Origin: Ephydatia muelleri
Taxonomy: Eukaryota > Porifera > Demospongiae > Spongillida > Spongillidae
Length of the DNA stretch: 64,000 nt
Direction: 5' to 3'
Assembly: GCA_013339895.1 (NCBI GenBank)
Contig: JABACO010000019.1
Location: 2,838,565 to 2,902,564 of the forward strand
How positions within the stretch are numbered: position 1 is the first letter of the stretch; every line of letters starts with the position of its first letter. Made by a program: the position numbers and the translations under genes. Below the pieces are notes generated by a model, which saw only the letters and a list, made by a program, of their open reading frames with translations, ran no database searches and had not been told where the DNA came from. Positions 43,167 to 53,502 of this stretch are shown piece after piece.

Positions 43167-45585
43167 CAGTGGCGTAGCGTGACTTTTGAGCACCCAGGGA
43201 CATAATGCAATATTGTACGTGCGTGCGGTTTTACTCAATCGAGTCATTCGCATGAACATGTATAATTATACTAATAATACAAGCAAGTTTCTACCTATAG
43301 ATACATTCGTCTGGCCTTCACTGACTTCATCGAAGTTAATAGACTCCAATGATTCTCTTTCTATACTTAAAAAAGAAAGTTTACTAAAGCGATCTTGTCC
43401 CATCGAAGAGTGCAAGTAGGACAAAATTTGCTGAAAGAGCGTTCACAACTGGCGATAGATACAGCAATCGTAAGCAATATCTGTAGTGCAATGCGGAGAT
43501 TTGGGAATACATAATCTCCGTATGATATGATGAATGACAGCAGCTCTAAAGGCGTCTTTGGTGAAACATCGCCTCTATTATTAAGAAGCATTCTGCAATA
43601 ACTAACTACAATGGAGAGGTTTTCCCCGTTTATGTCAGTGGCAGAACTTTCCTAGCTCCACACAATGACAATGGTGAGCAAGGGCATCATCGCTATTTGT
43701 AACATCAAGCAGAAAGCCGAATTTGGAATCCATATCTTCCAATTGCAAGAAGCGTGTTACAATTTCTTGGTGGAGCCTGTCGAGAATGCTTTTCAAAACT
43801 CGGTTAATCTCCTGTTCGGCAGATAGTCCTGCATCCCGGGACAATTAACCCGGCATTCATCGCCGTCTCTTCATTCAATGCTCCACTTGTACTTCCAAGT
43901 CAGTGCATCTTATCTTTGCATTGTCTACAGCATCCAGGCACAATTGATCACCATCAGTAGCAAGGTTAATCTGCAAACTATCCAGGTCATCTGCAGCATC
44001 CTTAAAATTCATGCTGCAATCTTATCTTAACACGGTCTAGTTTTCCAAGAATTGCGTTCCAAAAATGCAACAGGGCAAAGAATTCAAAATTCACGCGATT
44101 TAAAAATTTTAATGACATTCATCATTCCTCAATCCTATATTGAACCTGCTGACGCAGGTTCAGATAATTGCAGCTAACAAAATCCGTGCATCACTTTTGG
44201 TGTCGTGTGTCATGTTTGCATTGTCAGATCATTCCCGTTTCACTACAATTGGAAGTGATTTTTTCAGCTCTTCCCACCGTAGGGTTGAGGCCAAGAAAAA
44301 CGTATATATATTTTTTCGATTGTTCCAAAAAAGGTTACAACAATTGGATCCTGCTTGGCATGCCGAGTGCAATCCAGCTAAGTTCAAACTGTGATTATCA
44401 CAGTTTAGAAACAACGCACGGTGATCTCTGGCACATATCTGTTGTTGAAGGCCTGATAAATCACCAGCCATTACAGAAGCATTATCGTAACACTGTGATC
44501 TACAATCGCCCAGAGGTATCCCATCGGATTCCAAACGTTCCAAGATGACCTTCTCTAGACTACCAGCAACTTTTGAATACTATGGATTGCTAGTAGATTC
44601 TACCCCTGATCTTGCCCATCGGGAGCAGTTATCTCAAGTAATTCGGTTTTTTGACATCAATTTTGTATCCAAGAAATTTTCTGGGTTTTATAGAATTGCA
44701 CTTGCTTTGTATGATGTGTCCTATCAGCCGTTGATTTTCACTGTTTGCAAGAATACCGATAAATTCATTTTGAATTTCTGGGGGATAAGTATGAGACAGA
44801 TCCAGGATTATCTCTTGCATATTTTAGATGGTCTGAAATAATAGGATTATATTGACCGATCAGTTTTAGGAGGGAAAGGATGTTTCCCAGGTTACCACAG
44901 TCATTGTCTAGCCGTTCTTCGTGACCACGTAGTACCAGGTTTTGGGAAGCAAGATATTTGATGCACACCAGTATAGATTTTAAAACTTCTCGCCATCGCT
45001 GCTTTTCAAGATAGAATAATCGCTTCAGTATGCGCATCAATCCCTAAACCCAAAGTAATTCTTCGCTCAGCTTCTTTCCACATCATAAAAGATTCGCGAT
45101 GACTACGACTGTTCTCGTGTAATACTAATTTTTCTGGCTTCTTCCATATTGAAACCATTTCCTAATTCAAAAGCTGATCTGCAATTAGCTGACGACGATG
45201 TGAATAAAAGACAACAAAAGCAATACGCAGCTTTCTTTAGGGGCAAATATAACAACCAAGAGCGGTTTACTATAGTTCCATTGGCAAGGTGACGCTGGAA
45301 CCAAGTGCGTGTCATTGAACGTTCGCCAATTAATGTGGAAAAAGGACCACAGGCGTTCTGAAATTGAATTGCCCCTTCCTTTATCATTGCATCACTTAGG
45401 GACTGTGGTTTTACTGAAAGATGTGATATTGGATCGAATGTCAAATGGCCAATGTCGTGAGAAGTCATAACATCTGGGTTTAGAGGCGGCATGTTGCAAG
45501 CAGATGTGCATGGCTCAGGCTCAGCAGATATGACATTGCCTACGAATGGAGCTCCATCGTCCAATGTGGACGTATCATCTGTCAA
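43167..45585 (-). pseudogene. hAT element with TTF zinc finger and dimerisation domain
   Basis: The element end CAGTGGCGTAGCGTGAC at 43167 has the CAGTG form of hAT TIRs. On the minus strand the protein runs through an N-terminal TTF-type zinc finger with FSTLIGERSMTRTWFQRHL and NRSWLLYLP...AYCFCCLLF (45585-45103). Next come LVLRGHEERLDNDCGN (about 44930), PPEIQNEFIGIL (44790), and a catalytic-region block that is turned to the plus strand at 44570-44701. Then follow DCRSQCYDNASVMAGDLSG (44500) and the C-terminal dimerisation region IAVSIASCERSFSKF (43470). Frames change at least four times. The other terminus was not found. It resembles ZMYM1-like hAT proteins, which are transposases or domesticated derivatives. 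Confidence 0.82.
44570..44701 (+). other. 132-bp inverted segment inside the hAT coding region
   Basis: The hAT gene reads on the minus strand, yet this block carries its next segment on the plus strand (FEYYGLLVDSTPDLAHREQL, SQVIRF), the hAT motif with the first catalytic D. The minus-strand match stops at the right border and resumes at the left border. On the left side the frames agree exactly across the junction. The 5-bp inverted match AGCAA (44565-44569) and TTGCT (44702-44706) flanks it. The inner length, 132 bp, equals that of the inversion at 10409-10540. Confidence 0.85.
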
Positions 45586-47716
45586 GTGTTACACACTGCT
45601 GACTCATGATCAAGTCATGATTATCATCGTTCATTTCATTTTCATCCATGTTGACAGTATATGCATCCGGAACTGGCGCCGGCGGAACTTTAACACTATC
45701 TGATACGGCTGATTTAGCAGGAAAAGGAAGCTGCCTCACAAAACCCTCCTTATTTTTCTACATTCAGCTGCTAGTGTGTACTCAACCTATTCCAACTAAC
45801 AAATCCTGCTTTATAGCAAGATATAGTAAATAAACTGCCTCCGATGTAAGGTCTTTGTTAATGAGCTTTGAGTCCACCATAAATTGTAAATACCGTAATT
45901 CGAATAAAATGATCTAATTTTAAAACCTAATGTCACGACCGAAACAGCCGTGGGGTATGATTATACAGAGATTTATACAATCTGTTGGCCACGCCCCATG
46001 ATTGCAATGCGCATGCGCTCTTAATTATCTAGAGGAGCTGAACGTACACGTAAACGTAAGTCTGTTCTTGCATGATTCTTTTACATGACTGTTTTGATAG
46101 TATCACAACCACAAATTAGATTAGATAATGAAAGAATGTAACAGTAGACTTTGGGGAGCTCGATACGAAAGTGGGGGTGTTTTCTACGCTTTCTAGTTAG
46201 CGTAAATAAACCGCGTATCAGCTGCCTCTTTCTGTTCAACGGTTTTGTTTTAGGACTCGTTGGAGGTTGATTGGAAACTTCGCTGACTGTAAATGCTCAA
46301 CAATAATGGTCAACCACAGGTACCGTTCGATAATGAGTTTCAAGATACACCCTATTTCTAAGTGTGCCCACCACTAAAACGGTTTTTGACTGCAAAGACT
46401 CTAAAGCTTAGCTGAAGCCTCAATGACTATGAAGGCCGTCAACTGGTTCTTATAACTGGTTAGAACCTTAACAGTAAGCATAAAAAAAGCCAAACAACTA
46501 CCTGTAGATCACGAGATCTTTCAACCCGCACGGACGGCTTGTTTAGAATCCAACCACCTAATGGACACAGGAATGTACGGCTGACATTCCTTTTGTGAAG
46601 CAGATTTCAAAAGGACGCCGGCTCCGTTCAAAAGTTATTCACTCGCATATCCACCATTTAATCACTTTGTTATGTGCAGGTGTGGTTACTCGTTAATTAA
46701 ATGGTCAGGCATGAAATCGGGTTGCCTTAACCACTGTCTGCAATTGCAGACAAGTACGTAATTGAATCAGCCCTACGCAAAAATATTTTGTTCATACAAT
46801 ATATTGCAATATATTGTCTACAATATATTGTATTGTAGTAGTATTTAAAAAAAAGAGTGCATAATTTTTACTTCCTCGATGATGTCGCGTACTTTAGTGC
46901 ACCATTGCTCATAATTGCACAATTGAACAAGAGCGCTACCCTAGATGCTACGATCCATGGCTGTACTGTGGTACACACGTATTTACGATAATTTCATTAG
47001 CGCTTTTGCATCATCACTTTCATGAATATCCACGATCACTCTATCAACAAATTGTACAATATCCAGACCAAGCTGTTCCGGTGTGGATTGCTAGACTGTC
47101 AGACTTAATGAGTCCAGTTTATGTTGCTAACGTGGATTTCGTGTGTTGTCTGGCTGCAAGTATTACTAGCACAGAAGTTGGCAAACAGACAATAACAACT
47201 GATGACCATCCATATGGTGTTTGGCTGCTCAGGGTAGTATAATTAACAGTCCAATTCAAAATGTAACATTTATTCCTCTTGTTTCTCCTTTGTTACTGCA
47301 TAAATTATTTACCAAGAATCAACATGATGGAAATAGGACAAAGAAGAATATCGGTTAGGTGTTTTATTACATTCTATTTACAATACTTTGTTCACTGTTA
47401 TTGAACATAGGTTTTGAGAAACTGTTTACTTCATTGTACCTTCTGATTATGCTTGTGGGCTCATGTTGCATCTAATCACTCCACTGCTACCCCGAGATGT
47501 CCCTGAGGTGTCCTCCACTGCCATCACCAAGGTATCGTCCACTGCCACTGCCGAGATGTCCTCCACTGCCACCCCAGAGAAATGTACCTACAATGGCAAT
47601 GCATATCCATGCTGCGGTGGTTAGTGAAGCACCTGATGATATCAGCAATCACACATCTGACCTCTTACCACCTCAAACAAACCTGTACTACAATGCAGTA
47701 ACATTGTACATGTGAT
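45586..47716. other. Stretch without a recognised gene
   Basis: The plus-strand frame 47006-47242 has protein-like composition but no family I know. A palindromic AT tract built on caatatattg lies at 46796-46845. A few ccactgcc repeats occur at 47510-47575. Confidence 0.35.
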
Positions 47717-47724
47717 CCGATGTC
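47717..47724 (+). repeat. Left 8-bp target site duplication of a hAT element
   Basis: CCGATGTC, repeated exactly at 48930-48937. Eight base pairs is the standard hAT duplication. Confidence 0.9.
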
Positions 47725-47884
47725 CAGTGCCCGATTAACAGTTGTGGAGGCCCAGGGGCAAAGTTGGTGTGGAGGCCCTACAGTATGCATGACCTAACAT
47801 AATACATTAGTAACAGAACTCAAAAATGAAATTTTGCTTAAAAAATGTTAAAATAAACACACATATCACTTACAAAACCTAAAT

Positions 47885-48180
47885 CAAAACTTTTCTAGCT
47901 TTACGTTTAGAAAAATCAGCCACAATGTGTTCAAAGTCTATCTCCCTCATGACATCATATTCTATGTTCATGATGGTAAGTTGGTTTAATTTCTCTTGTC
48001 CAAGGGATGTTCACAGCCTGTAATTTCAATTTACTGAAAGAACGTTCTCCACTGCAATTACTGATCATTAGAACCAGATATACTCTCAATAACACGTCCA
48101 CATTAGGAAAAGTGCAGCAAACTTCTTTTTCCCATAATAATTTATAAGATTGTTGCACTTTCGACACAGTGCTCTCTAAG
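47885..48180 (-). pseudogene. hAT transposase C-terminal dimerisation fragment
   Basis: The minus strand reads FPNVDVLLRVYLVLMISNCSGERSFSKLKL, the hAT dimerisation motif. After a one-base shift near 48005 it continues as SLGQEKLNQLTIMNIEYDVMREIDFEHIVADF to a stop. It belongs to the surrounding hAT element (47725-48929). Confidence 0.85.
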
Positions 48181-48429
48181 GCAGCATTGTAAGTTCCATG
48201 GATAGGCAGGTCTCCAAATCACCAGGATATACCTGCAATAGCTTCTTTGTAGCCTCCTCAGTTTCAGCTGAGTCTGCTGTGTCAAGCCTATGCAAGAAAC
48301 CAAAGAGATCAGTTACTTTGCCATATGCTTGCAGTCTTTGATTGAGACAGATTATACGTAAAACAACACTGAAACAACACTGAAACAGCTACAAGAAAAC
48401 ACGCCCACCGGATTGATCCGTCCTTAGAC

Positions 48430-48625
48430 TCCTTACCTACAATACCCATATTCCAAAGGTCAGTAAAGAAATCTCTAAAATCTGGGAAGATGTTAAACAA
48501 AGTGCGCTCTTAAACGAACTCTTCCCAACACCTCCCCGTATCGCCCTAATGAAAAACCCTTCACCGAGCAACTTCCTAGTAAAAGCGAAACTAAAAAAAA
48601 AAACACCACGAGAACTACGAGACAC
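48430..48625 (+). pseudogene. Penelope-like element linker fragment
   Basis: The plus strand encodes TYNTHIPKVSKEISKIWEDV, then ALLNELFPTPPRIAL and SNFLVKAKLKKK. This order resembles the region between RT and GIY-YIG nuclease in Penelope-like elements (long helix, PPxxAxRxPxxLxxxLVxxKL). It is isolated and truncated at both ends inside the hAT element. Confidence 0.6.
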
Positions 48626-49568
48626 AAGGCCATTCAACACATACCTTCAATGTAGCGTCCCGACAGAATATCCTTCAAAAATAACCAAGAATGACACAAT
48701 AGTATAATCACGTGAGGAAACCTACTAAACCAAAAATGACTATAAAAAACTGAAACGCTTGCCATTCTCATCACCTGAAGAAGGATCTGACCGGCCCTAG
48801 ACTAGAGACTATGAAGATGGACAGGCTAATAGGGGATCTTTGTTCAAATAATTTTTTTGGTGGAGGCCCCCTATTTGTGGAGGCCCATGGGCAACTGACC
48901 ACCATGCCCCTATGGTTAATCGGGCCCTGCCGATGTCTACTGTGTAATCTAAGGTGCATGGTTACTTTATAGTAGTAGGCAGCTATGTGTGCTATACAAC
49001 ATATTTTGGGTCCTCATATTGCAGCCCATTCTTTTACAGGGTCTGCTTGATATTTAGTGGTTGTGAAGCCTGTTCCTTTTCTGGCTTTGCTCAATAGTTT
49101 TAGCGTTGAGGCCCGTTTCTTTTCAGCCTCTGCTCTGTAGCTTGATCAGGCTGAATCTAAAATGTCGTTTGGAGTTTTGAAGTATTTCGCTTGTCATTTG
49201 GCTCTCTCCTCTCTTTTCAATCGCATTTCACTAGGTACTATTACTGATTTCAGGGTTCGTGCATGGAAAACTGGAATATCATTAATGGTCACTGGGAAGT
49301 CAGGGATAGTCAGGAAATTGATAAAATTCAGAGAAAATTGCGAAAATGAGCTAGCGTAAAACCAGATGGCACGTTTAACACTGCACATGCTTGCTCTACG
49401 CAGTACCCGTACGCACACATACGTCGTGACCTCATTGTGTATGACAACGCGCGTATTAATTAAAAATTAGATAACGCGCACGATTATCTATTTTAATTTT
49501 ACCAGTTGAATAATTCCTTTACAAATGCGTGCGCGTAGCAACGTGAGCATTGGAAGAAGTCGATAGCT

Positions 49569-50456
49569 ATGTCGAAAACGTTGAAGAAGACCTACTTTGA
49601 TGAGTTATGGCTCAAAGATGAAAGACTTGGACAGTGGTTACAACAGGTTCCGAAAGACCGTACATGTTTCAGGTGCAAACTGTGCTCAAAGGTCTTTAAG
49701 CTGTCCAACATGGGCATTGAAGCCATCAAAAGCCACGAATCAAATGCTAAGCATCGTGGTTTAGTGGCGGCTGCGTTTGCTGCTGCACCAATTCAAAGTT
49801 TCCTTCAGCCCTCGACATTGTCGTCAGCATTAGGTGAGTCACAATTGCATGCTTCAAGTTCCACTACAGAGTTGTCAATTACTGCAACGTCCGCAGCTAG
49901 CAACCTTGGCGTTTTTAACGATGATGCGCGTACACGTGCAGAGATTTTATGGGTGCTTAAAATTATTGACAGTAATTATTCATTTAATTCCTCTGAGTGC
50001 GTACCATTGCTGTTACAATCAATGTTCCCAGACAGTGAAGTTGCTAAGAATTTTTCGTGTTCAGAATCTAAGGCCAGATACATGGCCACTTTTGGGTTGG
50101 CACCTTACCTGTTGGAATTACTCATGGAAAAGGTTAAAGATGACTGTTTTGTTTTACTTTTTGATGAATTATTGAATAAAAAAGTGCAACAAAAGCAGTT
50201 AGATATCTACCTGCGATTTTGGAATGGGAATGATGTCCAAAGCAGATACATCCTTTTTTATGGGCCATGCTAGGGCTGTAGATAGAGGGATGACCTCAAA
50301 AAAGGTAACGAATCACTGAAAAAGGCAAACCTCCAGCTAAGCATGGATGGGCCTAATGTTAATATTGAAGGTATTTGAGGACCTTCAGAGTGAAATTCAG
50401 TTAGAGAATGGAAAAAATCTTCTAAATGTTGGTTCATGTGGACTGCATGTCATATC
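49569..50456 (+). pseudogene. hAT protein with BED-like zinc finger
   Basis: ATG at 49569 opens a 234-codon frame. A zinc finger at residues 34-62 (CKLCSKVFKLSNMGIEAIKSHESNAKH) has CxxC...H...H spacing like BED fingers. Next comes LWVLKIIDSNYSFNSSECVP, then a region ending CFVLLFDELLNKKVQQKQLD that carries the first hAT catalytic D. After the stop at 50273, shifted frames keep LQLSMDGPNVN (second D region) and LLNVGSCGLHV up to 50450, where a minisatellite cuts the homology. The remaining half of the transposase is absent. The N-terminal part looks well preserved, so this copy is probably not old. Confidence 0.8.
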
Positions 50457-50725
50457 CCACTAGACTCATGAGGACTCTTGTATTAAGGGATACTCCCACT
50501 AGACTCATGAGGACTCCTGTTTTAAGGGATACTCCCACTAGACTCATGAGGACTCCTGTTTTAAGGGATACTCCCACTAGACTCATGAGGACTCCTGAGG
50601 ACTCCTGTGTTAAGGGATACTCCCACTAGACTCACAAGGACTCTTGTGTTAAGGGATACTCCCACTAGACTCAAGGACTCTTGTGTTAAGGGATACTCCC
50701 ACTAGGCTCACAAGGACTCTTATAT
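50457..50725 (+). repeat. 39-bp minisatellite interrupting a hAT ORF
   Basis: About seven units of ccactagactcatgaggact + cctgttttaagggatactc type with small deletions and point variants. It starts just after the codons for a conserved GSCGLHV motif. Confidence 0.9.
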
Positions 50726-51234
50726 TGATCGTTATGCTGTTCAATACTACAGGAAAGTCTGGAAGCAAGTAATTTTACTATTCTACCTGGTTTTAGCATG
50801 TTTCTACGCAATTATGCTATTTTTTGTGACATTAAAAGTACAAAATTTGCAAAGTGGCTGGGGCTCTGCCCCAGAGCATATGTACATTTTGCAATCACAT
50901 CTTGTGGAAGTCAAGGTGCTTGACAAATGTTGCAGCTAGGTTTTCCACACTTCTTTATGGAAAACTGATAATGCCGAGTATGACAACAATGGTCAATGAA
51001 AGCTTTCAGTTGATATAGATTTTTCATCATTACCTTTTAAATATTATTGTTAAAATCAATGCCATTTTCAAGTGACTGAATTGCCATGTTCAATCTTTGC
51101 ATTTGGGCTTCAGTTGCAAATGCACCTATCTTGATTCGTTTACCTTTCAATCCCAGTCTTTGGAAAAGGTCTGCAATTAATAGCTTGGTAGGCTCAATAA
51201 AATCAGCGATTTCATCAGCCAAGACTCACTTGGA

Positions 51235-51749
51235 ATAGGGCATCCTTCAGGACACCGCTTTGAAATCTCAGATATCAGATCAGGAACTGACATTGCTGTT
51301 GCTAAGTGAGTTACTTCTTGATGACAGCTTGTCCAATCCCCTCTTGAATAAACCTGGAGCATATTTACCAGAAAAGGTCATACTTACCCTTAAAACTGCT
51401 GTTGAAATGCCTCAAATCAACAGTTATATCAGCATCCTCCATGTCAATAAACATTTTCACTATCTCTTCAAGTTCAAATTGGTCAAAATTTATAGCAACA
51501 GATTGATCTCCTGTGAACTCTTTGTACATCAGGACCCATGGTAGTGGGTCCTATGTAGGATTGGCTTCGGATTGGCTTTAGTGGGCATGTTTTTTCATCG
51601 AGCGTTTTAAAACGGTAACGAAGCGTTGCCATTACTCGCCAGCTCGCATATAATCCATCACAAACATGACAGATATGCACATATAACGTGAGCTTCGCTA
51701 AACAGTGCTGTTTACGTGGAGTGACAAGTCGGTACCAAAATTCCGCCAT
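51235..51749 (-). CDS. Fragment of a conserved invertebrate gene, spliced
   Basis: Minus-strand exon-like blocks are a first frame from ATG 51749 (MAEFWYRLVTPRK), a block near 51530-51395 reading FDQFELEEIVKMFIDMEDAD and ending at a GTAAGT donor, and a block ending at 51235 with VPDLISEISKRCPEGCPIPS followed by a GTGAGT donor. The last motif resembles the ICPxGTPIPSxxW segment of unnamed cnidarian and sponge proteins, but I cannot give a function. Exon connections are only partly resolved, and it may be a pseudogene. Confidence 0.35.
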
Positions 51750-52264
51750 TTAATTTTTGTTCTTAGTCTTTCGTTCATCACGTATAACTCGCGACAGGAA
51801 CGTCGTACGAAGACGAGATTAGCTTCAAAAAGTTGCATTTTATTTCCAAACGTGCCCTTTCATACAAATAAGACCTACAGTTGTTAGTTGGTGATGAAAT
51901 GCTGTGAAATGACCCAAGCAGGTGTAATTCATTATCGGTGAAAATTCTCGGTTGCCTAGCAGTATGCAATATGACGTGACATACGCGTTTTAAATTACTG
52001 TTGCCAGGCTACGCAAGCGTAGTATGCAGACACATTTACAACAGGCGGTTCTAATTCAGCAAAGGACCGAGCCAAGCTCGTTAGCAAGGAGAACTCTCAG
52101 TTTAAGATATCAGAAGAACAAAGGTAGGCCTATCAATAAAATTAAAAAGAGGCCTATATACTCAGACTACACATAAAAAGGAATCTAAGCGTCCTATACA
52201 TCGCAACGAATACACTAAGCCATATTATATTGAACGCTCCTGGCAGAGAAAGAAAATTAGGGGA

Positions 52265-52537
52265 ACAAGTAAATCAAAAACTTCTCTATCGAGAAAGGGA
52301 TTGGTGAGATGTAGGATTGGTGGTGCAAAAAGCAAGGAAACAAGATACAGTATGTTAAAACTTTAACAGTCCTACATTTGCAAATAGGCTTCTTCATTTG
52401 CAAATTCAGGACTGTGAGTTGTAGGATCCTACCAAACCTCACTTTAACATACTGTATCTTGTTTCCTTGCTTTTTGTACCACCAATCCTACATCCCACCA
52501 ATCCCTTTCTCGATAGAGAAGTTTTTGATTTACTTGT
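52265..52537. mobile_element. 273-bp foldback element with about 98-bp arms
   Basis: The arms acaagtaaatcaaaaacttc...atactgtatctt-type are inverted with few mismatches: 52265-52362 against 52440-52537. A 77-bp centre has its own diverged direct/inverted fragments (tttgcaaatag, cagtcctac/ggactgt). A transcript would fold into a long hairpin. Non-coding. Confidence 0.85.
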
Positions 52538-52639
52538 GTAATGAAATGCCACAGAGTTTAGTCGTCCAAACCTGCTTTCCGTGTGGCTCTGGTTTTATAA
52601 ACTGGTAGTATTGATCTGATGGATTCAATTACACCTTGG

Positions 52640-52760
52640 TTAAACGAAAAGCTGTCCTTACAGTGCTTATGATAAGATTTGACTTTTGACCTGACATTGT
52701 GGTCGGACAGTTCATAGTTTTGGTTGGACATGTTTTGATAATTCGATTGAATTCAACCAG
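52640..52760 (-). repeat. hAT-terminus-like repeat, copy 1
   Basis: The block cagtgcttatgataagattt, then gtggtcggacagttcatag and ttggttggacatg recurs at 61345-61440. The CAGTGC start suggests the end of a hAT family; here the rest of the element is missing. Confidence 0.55.
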
Positions 52761-53502
52761 AATTGATATACCTCTACTACAAATAACACGGAAACTATCT
52801 GTATCATTAATGTCAAAGTATGAGAAGTTATCACTAGTGGGTAAAGTGGTGTTCCACCTTTTATATGTTTGTGATATTGAACATGTGGTTGCAAAACCAC
52901 AAATGAATAAAACAATTAAGCATGCTACGCCCCCTTTGTACATGTAGGCTAAGCGGTATTTCCAGTGAGGGCAATAGCGATTTTCAAACTCTTTTATATG
53001 CATTTAAAGTGTTTTCGCTAAAAGACCGTCAACGCTACCTGCTCTTGCAGAAGCATTTCAAACACAGAAAGGGGAGATATTTGGGTTTGGTTCTTACAAT
53101 GAGAACTCCCATAGCCTAGATATACAGTGTAATAATGTTCTATGAATGACTATCCTTGTAATTCTGTGTTTCTTCCATTACATAATCTGTTTACAGCACT
53201 CCTTCTAATGCCTATAAATTAATGAAAGATGTAATTTGAAGGCAGAATATTACTAGTAGTTGTACACATATACAAATGGTGTCATGAGTGGAGAATATAC
53301 TATACACAATGTATACATTCGTATTTAGTAAAACTTCAAGGGTAATGTACGGGGGGGGGTTACACTTACTATATTTTATAACAAAAATGTAGCAACTGAA
53401 ATAATTATTTACTACTGGAAAATAATCATCTTTTAGTTACATAATATTATTATTAGAAGTCAATAAAAATACACTGACGCACAATTACATACACATAACA
53501 AT
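52761..53502. other. Stretch without a recognised gene
   Basis: Overlapping chance-sized frames on both strands, none with motifs. A run of nine G lies at 53351-53359. Confidence 0.35.

Larger units (their letters stand above)
47725..48929. mobile_element. 1.2-kb hAT element, TIRs CAGTGCCCGATTAAC, with TSD
   Basis: The left tip CAGTGCCCGATTAAC and right tip GTTAATCGGGCCCTG are inverted with one mismatch, and perfect 8-bp duplications flank them. Motifs tgtggaggccc occur near both ends as subterminal repeats. It keeps only the C-terminal dimerisation part of a hAT transposase on the minus strand and contains a Penelope-like scrap on the plus strand. It is therefore nonautonomous or an internally deleted copy that acquired a nested insertion. 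Confidence 0.92.

Noticed and set aside
47006..47242. 78-residue plus-strand ORF as a gene
   Set aside because: Composition is plausible, but no motif, splice partner or family could be recognised, so it is only mentioned in the stretch entry.
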